From Bhargavaea ullalensis (GTDB lineage: Bacteria; Bacillota; Bacilli; Bacillales_A; Planococcaceae): 64,000 bases of DNA. The stretch is from NCBI RefSeq assembly GCF_040545425.1, contig NZ_JBEPLW010000001.1. The stretch is one strand, 5' to 3'. Both the position numbers and the translations under genes were made by a program. Positions 33,617-40,792 of this stretch are shown here, one piece after another; positions within the stretch are counted from its first letter, which is position 1, and each line of letters opens with the position of its first letter. The notes under the pieces are model-generated. The model was not told the origin of the DNA and did no database searches. It saw nothing but the letters and a program-made list of their open reading frames with translations.

Positions 33617-34449
33617 CGCATGTGGCCATGACGATTGCCGGATCGGATTCCGGCGGCGGGGCCGGAATCCAGGCAGACTTGAAGACGTTCCAGGAACTCG
33701 GCGTGTTCGGCACGTCCGCAATTACAGCGGTCACCGCACAGAATACGCTCGGCGTCCACGGCGTGTGGCCGCTCGGAGGGGAAGCCGTGACGGCGCAGAC
33801 GGACGCGGTGTTCGGAGACTTCGAAGTATCCGCCGTGAAAACCGGCATGCTGTTTTCAGCAGAGATCATCCGCGCGGTTGCCCGGTCACTTGAGGAGGCG
33901 GACCGGCCGGCGCTCGTCGTGGATCCGGTCATGATCGCAAAGGGCGGTGCGAACCTCTTGCAGCAGGAGGCGGTGGACGCGCTCGCCAAGGAACTGATCC
34001 CGCTGGCGGCGGTCATCACTCCGAACATCCCGGAAGCGGAAGTCCTCACCGGCATGGACATCCGGAGCGAGTCCGACATGGAAAAGGCCGGCCGCAGCCT
34101 GCTCGGGATGGGTGCGCGGGCGGTCATTGTCAAGGGCGGACACCGCACGGATGAGCGCCGGGCATCCGACCTGTACATGGACCGTGACGGCAGCCGGATG
34201 GTCCTCTCGAGTGAGCGGATCCACACGAAGGACACACACGGGACGGGCTGCACGTTTTCCGCCGCACTGACCGCATTCCTCGCGGCCGGGCAAACATTGC
34301 CGGACGCCGCGGAAGGAGCAAAGCGGTTCATCCAGGCGGCGATCTCCGACGGGCTCGGCATCGGATCGGGCCACGGGCCGACAAACCACTGGGCCTACCA
34401 CCGGATCGGCGGCATGTCGGCGAAAGGGGCGATCACCGTTGAATCGTGA
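33613..34449 (+). CDS. thiD: Hydroxymethylpyrimidine / phosphomethylpyrimidine kinase
   Basis: 278 residues. Opening TIAGSDSGGGAGIQADLKTF, VVDPVMIAKGG, ITPNIPEAEVLTG, and the terminal DTHGTGCTFSAALTAFLA are the ThiD signatures. It makes HMP-PP from HMP for thiamine assembly. Overlaps thiM by 4 bp and thiE by 11 bp. Confidence 0.95.
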   Translation: MTHVAMTIAGSDSGGGAGIQADLKTFQELGVFGTSAITAVTAQNTLGVHGVWPLGGEAVTAQTDAVFGDFEVSAVKTGMLFSAEIIRAVARSLEEADRPALVVDPVMIAKGGANLLQQEAVDALAKELIPLAAVITPNIPEAEVLTGMDIRSESDMEKAGRSLLGMGARAVIVKGGHRTDERRASDLYMDRDGSRMVLSSERIHTKDTHGTGCTFSAALTAFLAAGQTLPDAAEGAKRFIQAAISDGLGIGSGHGPTNHWAYHRIGGMSAKGAITVES

Positions 34450-35104
34450 ACAACTGGCGGTTTATTTTATCATGGGAAGCGGCAATACGGCGGGCCGCGA
34501 CCCGCTCGCCGTGCTCGGATCGGCGCTTCGCGGCGGCGTGACCTGCTTTCAGCTCCGCGAAAAAGGGCCGGGCGCGCTGAAAGGGGAGCCTCTTGCGGAC
34601 TTTGCCGCCGGCTGCCGGGATCTTTGCCGGCAGTACGGGGTCCCGTTCATCGTCAATGATGACCTGGAACTGGCGGTTGCGACCGGCGCCGACGGACTGC
34701 ACATCGGCCAGGAAGACGGAAATGCGGCAGAGATCCGCCGCCGGATCGGCAACCGGATGATCCTTGGCGTCTCGGCCCACGACGTAAACGAAGCGGCCGC
34801 CGCCCGTTCCGCCGGCGCAGATTACCTCGGCATGGGGCCAGTCTACGGGACGCGGTCCAAACCAGATGCCCGGGCCGCCTCCGGCACTGAACTTATCACC
34901 AGCGCAAAGTCCGCTTACCCGGACCTTCCGATTGTCGGCATCGGAGGCATTCGGGAAGACAACGCGGCGCCCGTCATTGAAGCCGGTGCATCCGGGGTCT
35001 CGGTGATCAGTGCGATTGCGCATGCGGGCGATCCGGAACGGGCCGCGCGGGAACTCCGCCAGGCGGTCCGGGAAGCACTTGAGCCAGGAAAGGTTTCGAA
35101 ATGA
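34439..35104 (+). CDS. thiE: Thiamine-phosphate synthase
   Basis: 221 residues from a TTG start at 34439, inside the end of thiD, with AAAGGGG about 13 bases upstream. TIM-barrel enzyme with VTCFQLREKG, FIVNDDLELAVATGADGLHIGQED, LGVSAHDVNEA, YLGMGPVYGTRSK and GIGGI, all ThiE substrate-binding segments. It joins HMP-PP and thiazole phosphate. Confidence 0.95.
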   Translation: MNREQLAVYFIMGSGNTAGRDPLAVLGSALRGGVTCFQLREKGPGALKGEPLADFAAGCRDLCRQYGVPFIVNDDLELAVATGADGLHIGQEDGNAAEIRRRIGNRMILGVSAHDVNEAAAARSAGADYLGMGPVYGTRSKPDARAASGTELITSAKSAYPDLPIVGIGGIREDNAAPVIEAGASGVSVISAIAHAGDPERAARELRQAVREALEPGKVSK

Positions 35105-35595
35105 ACGGCAAGACGAAAAAGCTCATGCTCATGGCGATGTTCACGGCAATCGCGGTCGCCGGCTCGGTGTTCGTTTCGTTTCCGGCCGGTGTCGCGCGGG
35201 CCTTCCCCGTCCAGCACGCCGTGAACGTGATCGCCGCCGTTATGCTCGGACCGGCCCCTGCAGTCGGGATCGCCTTTCTCACGGCACTTGTCCGGATTTT
35301 GACCGGAACCGGCTCGCTGCTCGCCTTCCCGGGCGGCATGATCGGCGCCCTGCTGGCCGGACTGTTTTTCCGGAAAACCGGACGCGTCTGGACGGCCGCC
35401 GCAGGAGAGATGGCAGGCACGGGCATCATCGCGTCGCTCGTCGCCGCCCCGTATGCGAACATCCTGATGGGCGCCTCGGCGGGTGCGCTGTTCTTCCTGC
35501 CGGCATTTCTCGTCTCCAGCGTGAGCGGCGCCCTCATCGGCTTTGTGCTCGTGCACCGGCTGGAAGGTGCGGCTTCGAGGCTGCTGACGCACTGA
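35101..35595 (+). CDS. thiW: ThiW, S component of an ECF-type thiazole transporter
   Basis: 164 residues, five to six helices: LMLMAMFTAIAVAGSVFVSFP, AVNVIAAVMLGPAPAVGIAFLTALVRILTG, FPGGMIGALLAGLFF. ThiW is the substrate-binding membrane part predicted to import hydroxyethylthiazole with a shared energy-coupling module encoded elsewhere. Its ATG overlaps the thiE stop (ATGA). Its presence in the TPP-riboswitch operon supports the assignment. Confidence 0.9.
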   Translation: MNGKTKKLMLMAMFTAIAVAGSVFVSFPAGVARAFPVQHAVNVIAAVMLGPAPAVGIAFLTALVRILTGTGSLLAFPGGMIGALLAGLFFRKTGRVWTAAAGEMAGTGIIASLVAAPYANILMGASAGALFFLPAFLVSSVSGALIGFVLVHRLEGAASRLLTH

Positions 35596-35598
35596 ACC

Positions 35599-35641
35599 TT
35601 AAAAAAGGACCTTTTCCTTCTCAATGAGGGAAAGGGTCCTT
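35599..35641. terminator. Shared terminator of the thi operon and the convergent YczE-like gene
   Basis: AAAAAAGGACCTTTTCCTTCTC pairs imperfectly with GAGGGAAAGGGTCCTTTT around CAAT. The right arm includes the last codons of the minus-strand gene. The T-run is best in the minus direction. Confidence 0.75.
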
Positions 35642-36253
35642 TGCATTTTGTGCATGTCTCTGCAGCAAAGGATTGATCCATTTCCCCGCATACGGAGCAA
35701 AGAAGTTCAGGAGAAGTCCTCCAAAGCAGACTGTCAGGACGGTACCGATTCCGATTGGCCCCCCGGCGGCCAATGCAAACGCAAGGAACAGTGCGTAAAT
35801 CAACGTTCTGGCCATGAACAGATTTGGGCGGACCATCTTGCGGATGATGAGCGTCAAGCGGTCAACGGGGACCGGCGCAAAGTTTGTATGCAGATAAACC
35901 GCGTTGCCGAACCCGATGAACAGCATGCCGAAGAAAAAGCCGAGAAACGGGAGTGCCCCGTTCACCGGCAAATGGAATCCGTTGAGAAGAAACAGCCAAA
36001 GGTCGATTCCGGCACCGGTGATCAAGGCGGTCACAAGGCCGAGGAGCTCCGGACGCTGCCGGGACAACAGGGAATTCGTGCCGATCAGGGCGAGCGCAAT
36101 GAGGATTTCCCAGCTGCCGACCGTGAGGCCCACATTCCTCGACAGTCCGACGAGCATGGCATCAAACGGAGAAGTTCCGAAATCCGAACGGATGGTGAGC
36201 GAGATGCCGAATGTCAGGATGAAAATACCGGACGCGTAAAACAAATACCTCAT
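35621..36253 (-). CDS. YczE/YyaS/YitT-family membrane protein
   Basis: 210 residues, five or six helices. The opening GIFILTFGISLTIRSDFGTSPFDAMLVGLSRN and GNAVYLHTNFAPVPVDRLTLIIR are family marks; B. subtilis YczE is needed for surfactin production and others are unassigned. RBS AGAAGGGAGCG. Divergent from a MarR regulator whose two palindromic operators lie in the shared gap, so it is probably the target of that repressor. The C-terminal codons are part of the terminator hairpin. Confidence 0.85.
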   Translation of the reverse strand: MRYLFYASGIFILTFGISLTIRSDFGTSPFDAMLVGLSRNVGLTVGSWEILIALALIGTNSLLSRQRPELLGLVTALITGAGIDLWLFLLNGFHLPVNGALPFLGFFFGMLFIGFGNAVYLHTNFAPVPVDRLTLIIRKMVRPNLFMARTLIYALFLAFALAAGGPIGIGTVLTVCFGGLLLNFFAPYAGKWINPLLQRHAQNAKDPFPH

Positions 36254-36277
36254 GCCGGTCGCTCCCTTCTGATGTTA

Positions 36278-36340
36278 TTGTTGCAAGTGCAACAAAGAAG
36301 CGCTAAATTGAATATAAGACGCTTTGGTTGCAAATGCAAC
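36278..36340. promoter_or_regulatory. Two MarR operator palindromes
   Basis: TTGTTGCA-AG-TGCAACAA at 36278-36295 (perfect 8-bp arms) and GTTGCA-AA-TGCAAC at 36327-36340. Their centres are 47 bp apart, in the gap between divergent genes, one beside each start. Shape and size fit MarR binding sites. Confidence 0.8.
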
Positions 36341-36362
36341 ATAAATTGAAAGGAGACGGCTC

Positions 36363-36815
36363 ATGAATGATATTCTCCGTGAAATCGGAATGATCGCCAG
36401 GGCACTTGATTCCATCAGCAACATTGAGTTCAAGGAAATTGACCTGACGAAGGGCCAGTATTTATATGTGGTCCGGATTTGTGAAAACCCGGGGATCATC
36501 CAGGAGAAGCTCGCCGAAATGATCAAAGTGGACCGGACGACTGCGGCGCGCGCAGTGAAGAAGCTGGAGTCAAACGGGTTTATTGAAAAGCGGGAGGATG
36601 GGCAAAACCGGAAAATCAAACGGCTGTACCCGACTGTCATGGGTGAAGACATCTACCCGTTCATCATCCGTGAAAATGAGCATTCCAGGCACGTGGCGCT
36701 GGAAGGACTTTCGGAAGAAGAAATCCGGATTGCCGAAGACCTCCTCTTCAGGATCAGGAAGAATGTCGAAGAAGACTGGGAGCATGTTAAAAAAGGGAAC
36801 CGGCGGGAGTACTGA
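36363..36815 (+). CDS. MarR family transcriptional regulator
   Basis: 150 residues from ATG 36363 (AAAGGAGACGGCTC before it). Winged helix-turn-helix: QEKLAEMIKVDRTTAARAVKKLESNGFIEKREDGQNRKIKRLYPT is a textbook MarR recognition helix and wing. It likely represses itself and the divergent YczE-like gene by binding the two palindromes. The ligand is unknown. The PaiA-like gene follows 27 bp downstream. Confidence 0.92.
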   Translation: MNDILREIGMIARALDSISNIEFKEIDLTKGQYLYVVRICENPGIIQEKLAEMIKVDRTTAARAVKKLESNGFIEKREDGQNRKIKRLYPTVMGEDIYPFIIRENEHSRHVALEGLSEEEIRIAEDLLFRIRKNVEEDWEHVKKGNRREY

Positions 36816-36842
36816 GCAGGCCGGGAAAGGGGAGAAAAAGAG

Positions 36843-37358
36843 ATGAAGGCGGAAATAGTAAAGTGCGGTGCGGAGGACCTGGAGGCAATCCGGGCAGTGG
36901 GAATAGACACGTACGAGGAGACATTCGGGGCGCACAATCCGCAAGAAATCATGCGGGCCTACATTGAAACTGCGTTCGCGCCGGAAAAACTGGCCGCCGA
37001 ACTGGCCGAACCGCAATCGGAGTTTTTCCTGGTTTTCGCAGAAGGGGAAGCTGCGGGCTACCTGAAAGTAAACACAGGGACTGCCCAGACTGAAAAGATG
37101 GGCAAAGACGCCATGGAAGTCGAGCGCATCTACATCCGCTCGAAGTTCAAGGGCAGGGGACTGGGCAGGCAACTGATGGATTTGGCCGTCAAGCTGGCCG
37201 GGGAACGAGGCAAGACCAGACTCTGGCTCGGTGTCTGGGAACATAACCCGGACGCCATCCGGTTCTACGAAAAATCCGGCTTTGTTCAGACCGGATCCCA
37301 TTCATTTTTCATGGGAACCGATGAACAGCGCGACCTGGTTATGACAAAAAGGTTGTGA
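36843..37358 (+). CDS. paiA: PaiA-like polyamine N-acetyltransferase (GNAT)
   Basis: 171 residues. The pattern EEFLVF..GYLKVN, AQTEKMGKDAMEVERIYIRSKFKGRGLGRQLMDLA, LGVWEHNPDAIRFYEKSGFVQTGSHSFFMGTDEQRDLVMTKRL runs closely parallel to B. subtilis PaiA, a spermidine/spermine acetyltransferase and negative control factor for sporulation and degradative enzymes. The acetyl-CoA loop GRGLG is intact. Possibly in the MarR operon. Confidence 0.8.
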   Translation: MKAEIVKCGAEDLEAIRAVGIDTYEETFGAHNPQEIMRAYIETAFAPEKLAAELAEPQSEFFLVFAEGEAAGYLKVNTGTAQTEKMGKDAMEVERIYIRSKFKGRGLGRQLMDLAVKLAGERGKTRLWLGVWEHNPDAIRFYEKSGFVQTGSHSFFMGTDEQRDLVMTKRL

Positions 37359-37367
37359 TCGAGCAAT

Positions 37368-37392
37368 AAAAAACCCCCGCAAAAGCGGGGGG
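37368..37392 (-). terminator. Terminator of the 63-aa membrane protein gene
   Basis: Minus strand: CCCCGC-TTTT-GCGGGG (37375-37390) followed by seven T (complement of 37367-37373). Confidence 0.8.
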
Positions 37393-37398
37393 CAGCGC

Positions 37399-37590
37399 CT
37401 ATTCCTTCGGTTCTTCAGGGAAGAGGAACCAGGAGAGGACGCCGCTGAGAAGGGCGGCGCCGACCGCCATGTAGAGGCGGTGGAGTTCCGGGACGTCCTG
37501 GAACTCCTTGTTCAAATACCACCAGGCGACGCCGGCGACGATGAGCATGATCGGTATGGCGAATGTGAGTGCACGTTTCAATGGTGTCAT
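37399..37590 (-). CDS. Small two-helix membrane protein (63 aa)
   Basis: Hydrophobic helices at about 9-25 and 39-56, a charged loop KEFQDVPELHR between them and an acidic end FPEEPKE. The ATG at 37590 touches the AAAGG site; a TTG at 37581, 8 bases beyond AAAGGA, may be the real start (minus three residues). Unknown function. Confidence 0.6.
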   Translation of the reverse strand: MTPLKRALTFAIPIMLIVAGVAWWYLNKEFQDVPELHRLYMAVGAALLSGVLSWFLFPEEPKE

Positions 37591-37627
37591 CCTTTAACTG
37601 GTTGAGTTAAGGATAGTTTATCATAAC

Positions 37628-37942
37628 TCAGTAGCCGCCGCCTTGAAAGCCGCCGGGACCTCCGAAGCCCGGTCCGCCAAAGCCCGGTCTGCCGAAGCCG
37701 GGATTCGCGTAAATGTTGCGGCCCGGAACCGTAGTGGACGTTTCGGTGAAGTAGTGTCGCGGCACATTGACGATATTCTGCCGGTTGACGTTGACGATCG
37801 GGTGAACGAACGGTACTTCACACTCAGTGAAGGAGTCGTGGAACCGGTACGTCGGCGGGCAGACGATCGGGCACCGGCCGTGCGATCCGCCGTGTTGCAT
37901 GTGATGAGAGTGGCAGCGGTGGTGATGATGGTGGCGATTCAT
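37628..37942 (-). CDS. CotD-like spore coat protein
   Basis: 104 residues. Very histidine-rich start (NRHHHHHRCHSHHM), cysteine pairs (GRCPIVCPP), a VHPIVNVNRQNIVNVPRHYF middle that matches the CotD family, and a Gly/Phe/Pro repeat tail (GFGRPGFGGPGFGGPGG). CotD is an inner-coat protein made late in the mother cell. An ideal AAGGAGGTG lies upstream of the ATG. It suggests a spore former or a recent descendant. Confidence 0.8.
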   Translation of the reverse strand: MNRHHHHHRCHSHHMQHGGSHGRCPIVCPPTYRFHDSFTECEVPFVHPIVNVNRQNIVNVPRHYFTETSTTVPGRNIYANPGFGRPGFGGPGFGGPGGFQGGGY

Positions 37943-38093
37943 GGAAACACACCTCCTTCCCTGTTCCTTCTATTACATGCAGCAAGGACCCGGGACAGGT
38001 AGACGCGCGTCACGGCCCGCTCCGGTTTGTCTGCAAGAATAGCGGGAATACATGAAGAAACACTGTGAATCCGGCTGAAAAGGAGGAACCCGC

Positions 38094-38498
38094 ATGGCAA
38101 AGGAACGGATTGTGCTGTTCGACGGGGAATGCAACTTCTGTGATAAAAGCGTCCAGTTCATCATCAAGCGCGACCCCGCCGGACATTTCAAATATGCTTC
38201 ATTGCAAAGCGACGTCGGCCAGGAACTGAGAAAGAAGCACCGCATCCCGGATGACGTCGACTCGATGGTGCTGATCGAGGGGGACCGGGCGTACACGAAG
38301 TCGGCCGCCGCCCTTCACATCGCCAAGAAGCTCGACGGGCTCTGGCATCTGCTGTTCCTGTTCATACTTGTCCCCAAACCGATTCGCGACCGTGCATACG
38401 ATTACGTCGCGGCCAACCGGTTCAAGTGGTTCGGCAAGAAGCAGGTGGATGCCTGCATGCTTCCGCCGCCAGACATCAGAAAGCGATTTTTGGCTTAA
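38094..38498 (+). CDS. DCC-family thiol-disulfide oxidoreductase (DUF393)
   Basis: 134 residues from ATG 38094 (AAAAGGAGGAACCCGC). The family is named for the DxxCxxC motif: here DGECNFCDKSV at 10-20. Further blocks YASLQSD and the C-terminal VAANRFKWFGKK match the YuxK group. Thioredoxin-related; natural partner unknown. Terminated by a strong hairpin. Confidence 0.9.
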   Translation: MAKERIVLFDGECNFCDKSVQFIIKRDPAGHFKYASLQSDVGQELRKKHRIPDDVDSMVLIEGDRAYTKSAAALHIAKKLDGLWHLLFLFILVPKPIRDRAYDYVAANRFKWFGKKQVDACMLPPPDIRKRFLA

Positions 38499-38510
38499 AA
38501 AACGTCATTA

Positions 38511-38556
38511 AAAGGCTGCACGGAATCCGGAATTCATCCGGTTCCCGTGCAGCCTG
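38511..38556 (+). terminator. Terminator after the DCC gene
   Basis: AGGCTGCACGG (38513-38523) pairs perfectly with CCGTGCAGCCT (38545-38555); inner CCGG hairpin; then GTTTG. Confidence 0.75.
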
Positions 38557-38570
38557 TTTGATTTGCCTCC

Positions 38571-38696
38571 TCACCGGTTCTTCCTTTTCCTCCTAAGGAA
38601 AAAGAACAGGGCGAGAAGCAAAATGATCACCAAGCCGACGATGACCAGTGCCGGCGTGTCATAGATGATGAAATGCGAGTCTTTCGTTTCGTACAT
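38571..38696 (-). CDS. Single-helix membrane peptide (41 aa)
   Basis: ATG 38696 follows GGAAGGTGAAGGC; TGA at 38571-38573. The peptide starts YETKDSHFIIYDTPAL, has one helix (VIVGLVIILLLALFFFL, about 17-34) and a basic end RRKRKNR, so it would sit N-out/C-in. No family known. Length is below the usual cut-off for gene calling. Confidence 0.5.
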   Translation of the reverse strand: MYETKDSHFIIYDTPALVIVGLVIILLLALFFFLRRKRKNR

Positions 38697-38752
38697 GCCT
38701 TCACCTTCCCGTCCTCACCCTGCACGGTGCCGTTTCGCTTCATTTCCCGCGC

Positions 38753-39952
38753 TCACTCAAAGCTAGACGTGTTCCAATGCTGGTAGGCGATCACCTCGGA
38801 CATGTGGGCGAGTCCTTTTGACTCGGCACGGTGGATCGGGAACCAGCCGTCACCCTTGTCGAGATACACTTCATGATGGGGGGCCTGGTCATGGTAGCCG
38901 GTCACTTCGAACGTGCCGTGTTGGCGGAGCACCGCATGGACTTCGTAGTCGATCGTCGGGGCGGGGGTGATCGGGTTGCCGACGGAGTGCTCGAGAACGA
39001 ATCCGAATTCCCGGCCGTCATGCTCAAGCGGCTCGATCGTGAAGTCCTCGATCGACGCGCGGCCCTCTTCCCGCTTGCGGCCCGAGATCCCGTAGGCGAC
39101 CGTTTTCCCCGCTTCTTTCGTGAAGACGAGCGGATACCCGCGGTCCGTGTACGACAGTGTCACGTCGGCACGCGTCCGGAAACTTTCGCCTTCCGGATCG
39201 AATTCCCTGCCGTCACCGTCGAATGTCCGGTTCGGCGACAGGATGTTCGGATTGCTGATTTTCTCTTCGGCAAGGAAAGTCGTATAGCGGAACTTCCAGC
39301 GGGAAACCGGATCCGGCTCGCGCCATTCCTCGACGGGCAGCAGCATCTCACTCGGCCGGCCGAGCATCTTGGTCATCCAGAATTCTTCGGTCACATCCTC
39401 TTTCGTGCTGGACTCCGGATTGAACAGGCCGGCAATCCGGCCGAGCATCGTCTTCGGGGAGCTCAGCGGCTCCTCGGACTCTTGCGCGGGCCGCTCCGCG
39501 CGGATGGCATAGACGCTCGGCGCATCTGGCACTTCACGGTCGATGAAATGGGTGCCCTCCGTCTGTTCGAGGAGGATTCCGTCGCGGTACACTTCATATT
39601 TCTTCACTTGAGGGATCTTCTCCCACGCCAGGGCGATTTGCGACTTTGCGACGATCGTGGTGAAGACGATCTGGCGGACCGGGTTGGCTGTGTCCTTTTT
39701 GGTCTTGAGGGCGGATGTCTGCATACGGATCACATCTGTGACCCGTTCACGGCCGTCCAGGCACTCGACCGCGTAATGATACATTTTCCCGTGCATGACG
39801 TCCTCGTCCGTAAAGTCACAGACCGGCCCTTCCTGCACAAGCCGGCCTTCCTTGTACACCCGGTACGACTCTCCCGGGTCATCCCAGTCAAACTCGATCA
39901 ATCCCTCGCGGTGGACGACGGACCGGATCTCAAAACGGTCAGCTTGTTCCAA
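38753..39952 (-). CDS. DUF3238-type protein with fibronectin-like N-terminus
   Basis: About 399 residues. The N-terminal 170 residues look like two beta-rich, fibronectin-III-like segments (FDWDDPGESYRVYKEGRLV, LAWEKIPQVKKYEVYRDGILLEQTEGTHFIDREV). The C-terminal 190 residues, beginning WKFRYTTFLAEEKI and including SFRTRADVTLSY, fit DUF3238. No signal peptide is visible. Function unknown. Start uncertain: TTG 39952 (AAGGAG 10 bases before) is taken; GTG 39961 and ATG 40006 are in frame. Confidence 0.7.
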   Translation of the reverse strand: MEQADRFEIRSVVHREGLIEFDWDDPGESYRVYKEGRLVQEGPVCDFTDEDVMHGKMYHYAVECLDGRERVTDVIRMQTSALKTKKDTANPVRQIVFTTIVAKSQIALAWEKIPQVKKYEVYRDGILLEQTEGTHFIDREVPDAPSVYAIRAERPAQESEEPLSSPKTMLGRIAGLFNPESSTKEDVTEEFWMTKMLGRPSEMLLPVEEWREPDPVSRWKFRYTTFLAEEKISNPNILSPNRTFDGDGREFDPEGESFRTRADVTLSYTDRGYPLVFTKEAGKTVAYGISGRKREEGRASIEDFTIEPLEHDGREFGFVLEHSVGNPITPAPTIDYEVHAVLRQHGTFEVTGYHDQAPHHEVYLDKGDGWFPIHRAESKGLAHMSEVIAYQHWNTSSFE

Positions 39953-40078
39953 CTCGCTCACACTCCTTTTTTCCCGGCGGCCCTTTCTCCGAGTATGGGG
40001 GCGCATCGTTTCCTCTATACCCGATTGCGGGGGAGTCTACCACATTCAGCCGGGAATCAGGGGTGCCCAAATTTTGAC

Positions 40079-40585
40079 TCATCGCTTCAGCATCACGAGC
40101 TGGCGGTCTCGGAACCAGAGCGGAACCCGGACATCGGAACCTTCCAGACGGACATCGCGGTCCAGCTGTTCGTTCCTCGGCAGCCCCTCCTCGCCGGAAA
40201 GGCAGGTGTACAGCTCTGCTTCCTCCCCCGGAACCAACTCCCCGCGCAGGAATGCAAGCAGTTCATCCGTGCATTTTTGCACGGATTCCGGATTCCCTTC
40301 GAATATTCCGTCAACCTGGAGGACGAACGGCTTGGACACCGGCAGCCGATCGGCCGGCTCTCCGTCCACCGGCGTCAATGATACAAACACCGCGTCCAAC
40401 TCCGTGTCATACACCCGCACGTCCTCATCCGCCAAATCAGCCAGCGATTTTTTATCCAGCAGATTCCGCCAGTCAGCCGGATCATCGGTCGGCGGCAGTT
40501 CCGAAAACTTTACGATCCGGACATTCTCCCCGAGATTGCCCGCTGGCAGCGGCCGGTCCGTCGCCAAGTAACTGTAAAAAGTCAT
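40079..40585 (-). CDS. Hypothetical soluble protein (168 aa)
   Basis: ATG 40585 behind an ideal CAGGAGGTAATTC. Acidic protein with no membrane segment, repeat or motif that I recognise; the middle (DVRVYDTELDAVFVSLTP) and end (VPLWFRDRQLVMLKR) look like a compact alpha/beta fold. It lies 73 bp downstream of nothing on its strand and 127 bp upstream of the DUF3238-like gene, possibly co-transcribed with it. Confidence 0.65.
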   Translation of the reverse strand: MTFYSYLATDRPLPAGNLGENVRIVKFSELPPTDDPADWRNLLDKKSLADLADEDVRVYDTELDAVFVSLTPVDGEPADRLPVSKPFVLQVDGIFEGNPESVQKCTDELLAFLRGELVPGEEAELYTCLSGEEGLPRNEQLDRDVRLEGSDVRVPLWFRDRQLVMLKR

Positions 40586-40792
40586 GGAATTACCTCCTGT
40601 TCTGTGCTTGAAAAGATTCTCCGCTGAACCCTTGTAATCCTTGCAACAAGAAAAACAGGACTGCCTCTGTTCGGAATACGCCCGCCTAATTTTTTGTGCC
40701 CTGCAAAAAGAAATACTTCAGATTCTGAAACGCCGGTGCCGCTCCGTCCGTAGATGAAGAGAGAATCCAAAACGGAAAGAAGGGTCAGCCCC

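Noticed and set aside
38831..40381. Open frame of 516 codons opposite the DUF3238 gene
   Set aside because: No start context and no motifs; the minus-strand gene has a family match.
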